A DNA stretch of 26,484 nucleotides from JAKAGZ01 sp035266865 (GTDB lineage Bacteria; Bacteroidota; Ignavibacteria; Ignavibacteriales; Ignavibacteriaceae): the NCBI GenBank assembly GCA_035266865.1, contig DATFMR010000181.1, forward strand, positions 1 to 26,484, written 5' to 3'. Position 1 is the first letter of the stretch, and each line of letters opens with the position of its first letter. The translations under genes were made by a program, and so were the position numbers. The notes beneath the pieces are model-generated. The model was not told where the DNA came from. It did no database searches and worked only from the letters and a program-made list of their open reading frames with translations. Of the stretch, positions 24,716-26,484 are shown piece by piece.

Positions 24716-26484
24716 CTATTGTAATATTGCAGCTCCAAATCCGGGGAGTTGCAGCTTATAAACATTATCTTCCGCTATTATTTTTTTGTTTGTGAGCAAA
24801 TCTGTTAATGATTTACCTCTTTCTGAATATGAACTTAGATCCAGGTTTAAATCAGAACTTTCAGGTTTATTATTAATAACTATAAAGAAAGTTTTTCCGT
24901 CCAGTGTTCTGCTATACCCGATTATTTTATTAACATTGTCTATCAAAAAGAAATTTAAGCCTCCAAGGGAAAGATTTTTGTTGTTATTCCTGATTGAAAT
25001 TAATTTCTTGTACCAGTTAAACAGATCACTATCGAATTTTACGGGATCTGAAGGTCTTTTTCTTCCAAGCGGATCAACTGACTCAGTTTCATATTTCATA
25101 TTTTTCCAGACCATTGGCTTTCTGCAGTCCGGATCATCACCTCCCCACATTCCAGCTTCGTCACCGTAATAAACCATTGGCGCGCCGGGCATGGTCATCT
25201 GAATTGCAACAGCCAGTTTTTGTTTCATTATTTCAACTTTGTCAGGTTTTCTTTCTGAGTAATTTTTGTTGTCCTTTGCGCTCGCATCGTGATCATACCA
25301 TCTGTCCGGATTAATAATTTGTGATGCAATCCGGTCAACATCGTGACTGTCGAGTAAATTCATTAATGCATAGAGATTATCTTTATCATAATCTTTTGCT
25401 AAAACCCGAATACTGTCAGCAAATGCTTCAGGTGTTATTTGCTCTTTTTGATCGGCAATAAATTTCTTGATGGCCCTGGCAAATTTATAATTCATAATCC
25501 CGTCAAAAGAATCACCCTGCAGCCATGAGGAAGCGTTGAATATTTCATTCTTCTGCCAATCTTCCCACCAAATTTCCCCGGTTATAAAGGCATTCGAATT
25601 AATTTCTTTTACCCATTCTCTGAAACTTTTCCAGAATTTTATCGGTACTTTTTCGGCAACATCGAGCCTCCATCCGTCAATTCCATCAGAAGGATCACCA
25701 TCGCCGTTTGGGTCCATCCATCTTTTTACTATACTGTGAACGTGATCGCCAAAGCTTTTCACAAGCCCGAACTCAGGATCTCTTTTTATTTCCGGGAGAT
25801 CTTTAATCCCGTTCCATCCTTTATATTGAAATTCGTTTTTTGGAGTGGCTGGATCATCCCAGGAATCAATTCTAAACCAGTCTTTATACAATGAAGCCTG
25901 CTGATTTTTTACTATATCTTTAAATGCCCAAAAAGATGTACCGACATGATTGAATACGCCATCTATAATAACTTTGATACCCAATTCATGGCATTTTTTA
26001 ATTAGTTCTAAAAACAAACTATCTGCTGCCGACCATTTCCATGTTTTTGGATCGCCCGGATCTTCAGATGTCCAGATTTGCTCATCCTTTTTTGGATCAG
26101 GCCCGAAATTATTGTCTATATGATGATACATACTTGCATCATATTTGTGATGCGAAGGTGATTCAAAAAGAGGGTTGAAATATATTGCGGTTACGCCAAG
26201 TTCTTTGATATAATTAAGATGATTGATAACGCCTTGAAGATCACCTCCGTATCTTCTAACGCCACTGTTCCAGTAGAAATCATGTTTGTTTGCTTTTTCC
26301 CATGGCTGTAATTTAAACCAATCAGAAGTCCACGGCGAAATCTGCCATCCATCCGGAACATAATATGGCCATGCGCCTTCCATGTCGTGTGGAGTTGGAT
26401 CATTTTCCTTATCCCCGTTAGCAAATCGTTCCGGAAAAATTTGGTACCAGACGGCAGTTTTTGTCCATTCAGGGACTCTCGGGA
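24716..26484 (-). CDS. GH13 alpha-amylase/neopullulanase-like enzyme, 5' end outside the window
   Basis: The frame stays open to the window edge: before the first internal Met (26383) it reads VPEWTKTAVWYQIFPERFANG, split here as VPEWTKTAVWYQ and IFPERFANG, the usual entry to a GH13 barrel, so that Met is not the real start. Numbering from this Met, the catalytic set is D141-xxx-N145-H146, nucleophile D241 in GWRLDVAEKV, acid/base E270 in FITGEIWWED, and H347-D348 in LLDSHDVDR. A DPNGDGDPSDG loop (224-234) just before region II looks like a calcium site. RLDVAEKV-type region II is typical of cyclomaltodextrinase/neopullulanase-like enzymes (GH13_20), as is SusA. A beta domain ends the protein at GFGAAILQ; no sorting domain is present. 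Localisation is unknown because the N terminus is missing. It probably belongs to the same alpha-glucan pathway though separated by the DinB and UPF0489 genes. Confidence 0.93.
   Translation of the reverse strand, partial: PRVPEWTKTAVWYQIFPERFANGDKENDPTPHDMEGAWPYYVPDGWQISPWTSDWFKLQPWEKANKHDFYWNSGVRRYGGDLQGVINHLNYIKELGVTAIYFNPLFESPSHHKYDASMYHHIDNNFGPDPKKDEQIWTSEDPGDPKTWKWSAADSLFLELIKKCHELGIKVIIDGVFNHVGTSFWAFKDIVKNQQASLYKDWFRIDSWDDPATPKNEFQYKGWNGIKDLPEIKRDPEFGLVKSFGDHVHSIVKRWMDPNGDGDPSDGIDGWRLDVAEKVPIKFWKSFREWVKEINSNAFITGEIWWEDWQKNEIFNASSWLQGDSFDGIMNYKFARAIKKFIADQKEQITPEAFADSIRVLAKDYDKDNLYALMNLLDSHDVDRIASQIINPDRWYDHDASAKDNKNYSERKPDKVEIMKQKLAVAIQMTMPGAPMVYYGDEAGMWGGDDPDCRKPMVWKNMKYETESVDPLGRKRPSDPVKFDSDLFNWYKKLISIRNNNKNLSLGGLNFFLIDNVNKIIGYSRTLDGKTFFIVINNKPESSDLNLDLSSYSERGKSLTDLLTNKKIIAEDNVYKLQLPGFGAAILQ

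Noticed and set aside
24786..25739. Several plus-strand frames opposite the third amylase
   Set aside because: They are antisense to a strongly conserved GH13 catalytic domain and show no family features.

Overview
The window looks like a chromosomal segment of an Ignavibacteria-type bacterium (Bacteroidota/Chlorobi side). The signs are low GC content, a SusC/SusD pair, a Reg_prop/Y_Y_Y sensor kinase, and a secreted amylase ending in a type A sorting domain with the NYPNPFNPST motif that is very common in Ignavibacterium and Melioribacter. Some genes have clear Shine-Dalgarno sequences and others have none. The assignment rests on recognised protein families, not on a search.

Region 1 (1-2684, + strand) holds a small secreted fasciclin-domain protein, a Rossmann NAD(P)-binding/DUF2867 protein and an SRPBCC protein. 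A consensus-perfect sigma70 promoter with an inverted-repeat operator over its start site drives the first gene. The second gene seems to have its own promoter and a leaderless mRNA. Its coding sequence contains an anomalous 75-bp GC-rich tract.

Region 2 (2746-22563) is an alpha-glucan (starch/maltodextrin) utilisation locus. It encodes 4-alpha-glucanotransferase MalQ (-), an aldo/keto reductase (+), an exported GH13 amylase (-), an SLC45/GPH-like sugar transporter (+), a large multidomain GH13 amylase with a type IX secretion sorting domain (+), a Reg_prop/Y_Y_Y sensor histidine kinase, two NarL-type response regulators (the second apparently frameshifted at its end), and SusC, SusD and a SusE-like lipoprotein closed by a strong terminator. 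The inferred flow is: the surface amylase cuts starch, SusD/SusE bind it, SusC imports maltodextrins across the outer membrane, the exported GH13 enzyme trims them, the MFS carrier takes up small sugars, and MalQ remodels them in the cytoplasm. The separate kinase and NarL regulators take the place that SusR or a one-piece hybrid two-component system has in Bacteroides.

Region 3 (22564-26484, all - strand) holds a DinB-fold protein, a UPF0489-family protein (arginase-like metal motifs) split into two ORFs at a seven-A slippery run, a 427-bp stretch without a gene, and a third GH13 amylase/neopullulanase whose 5' end lies outside the window. No rRNA, tRNA, CRISPR array, insertion sequence or phage gene was seen.
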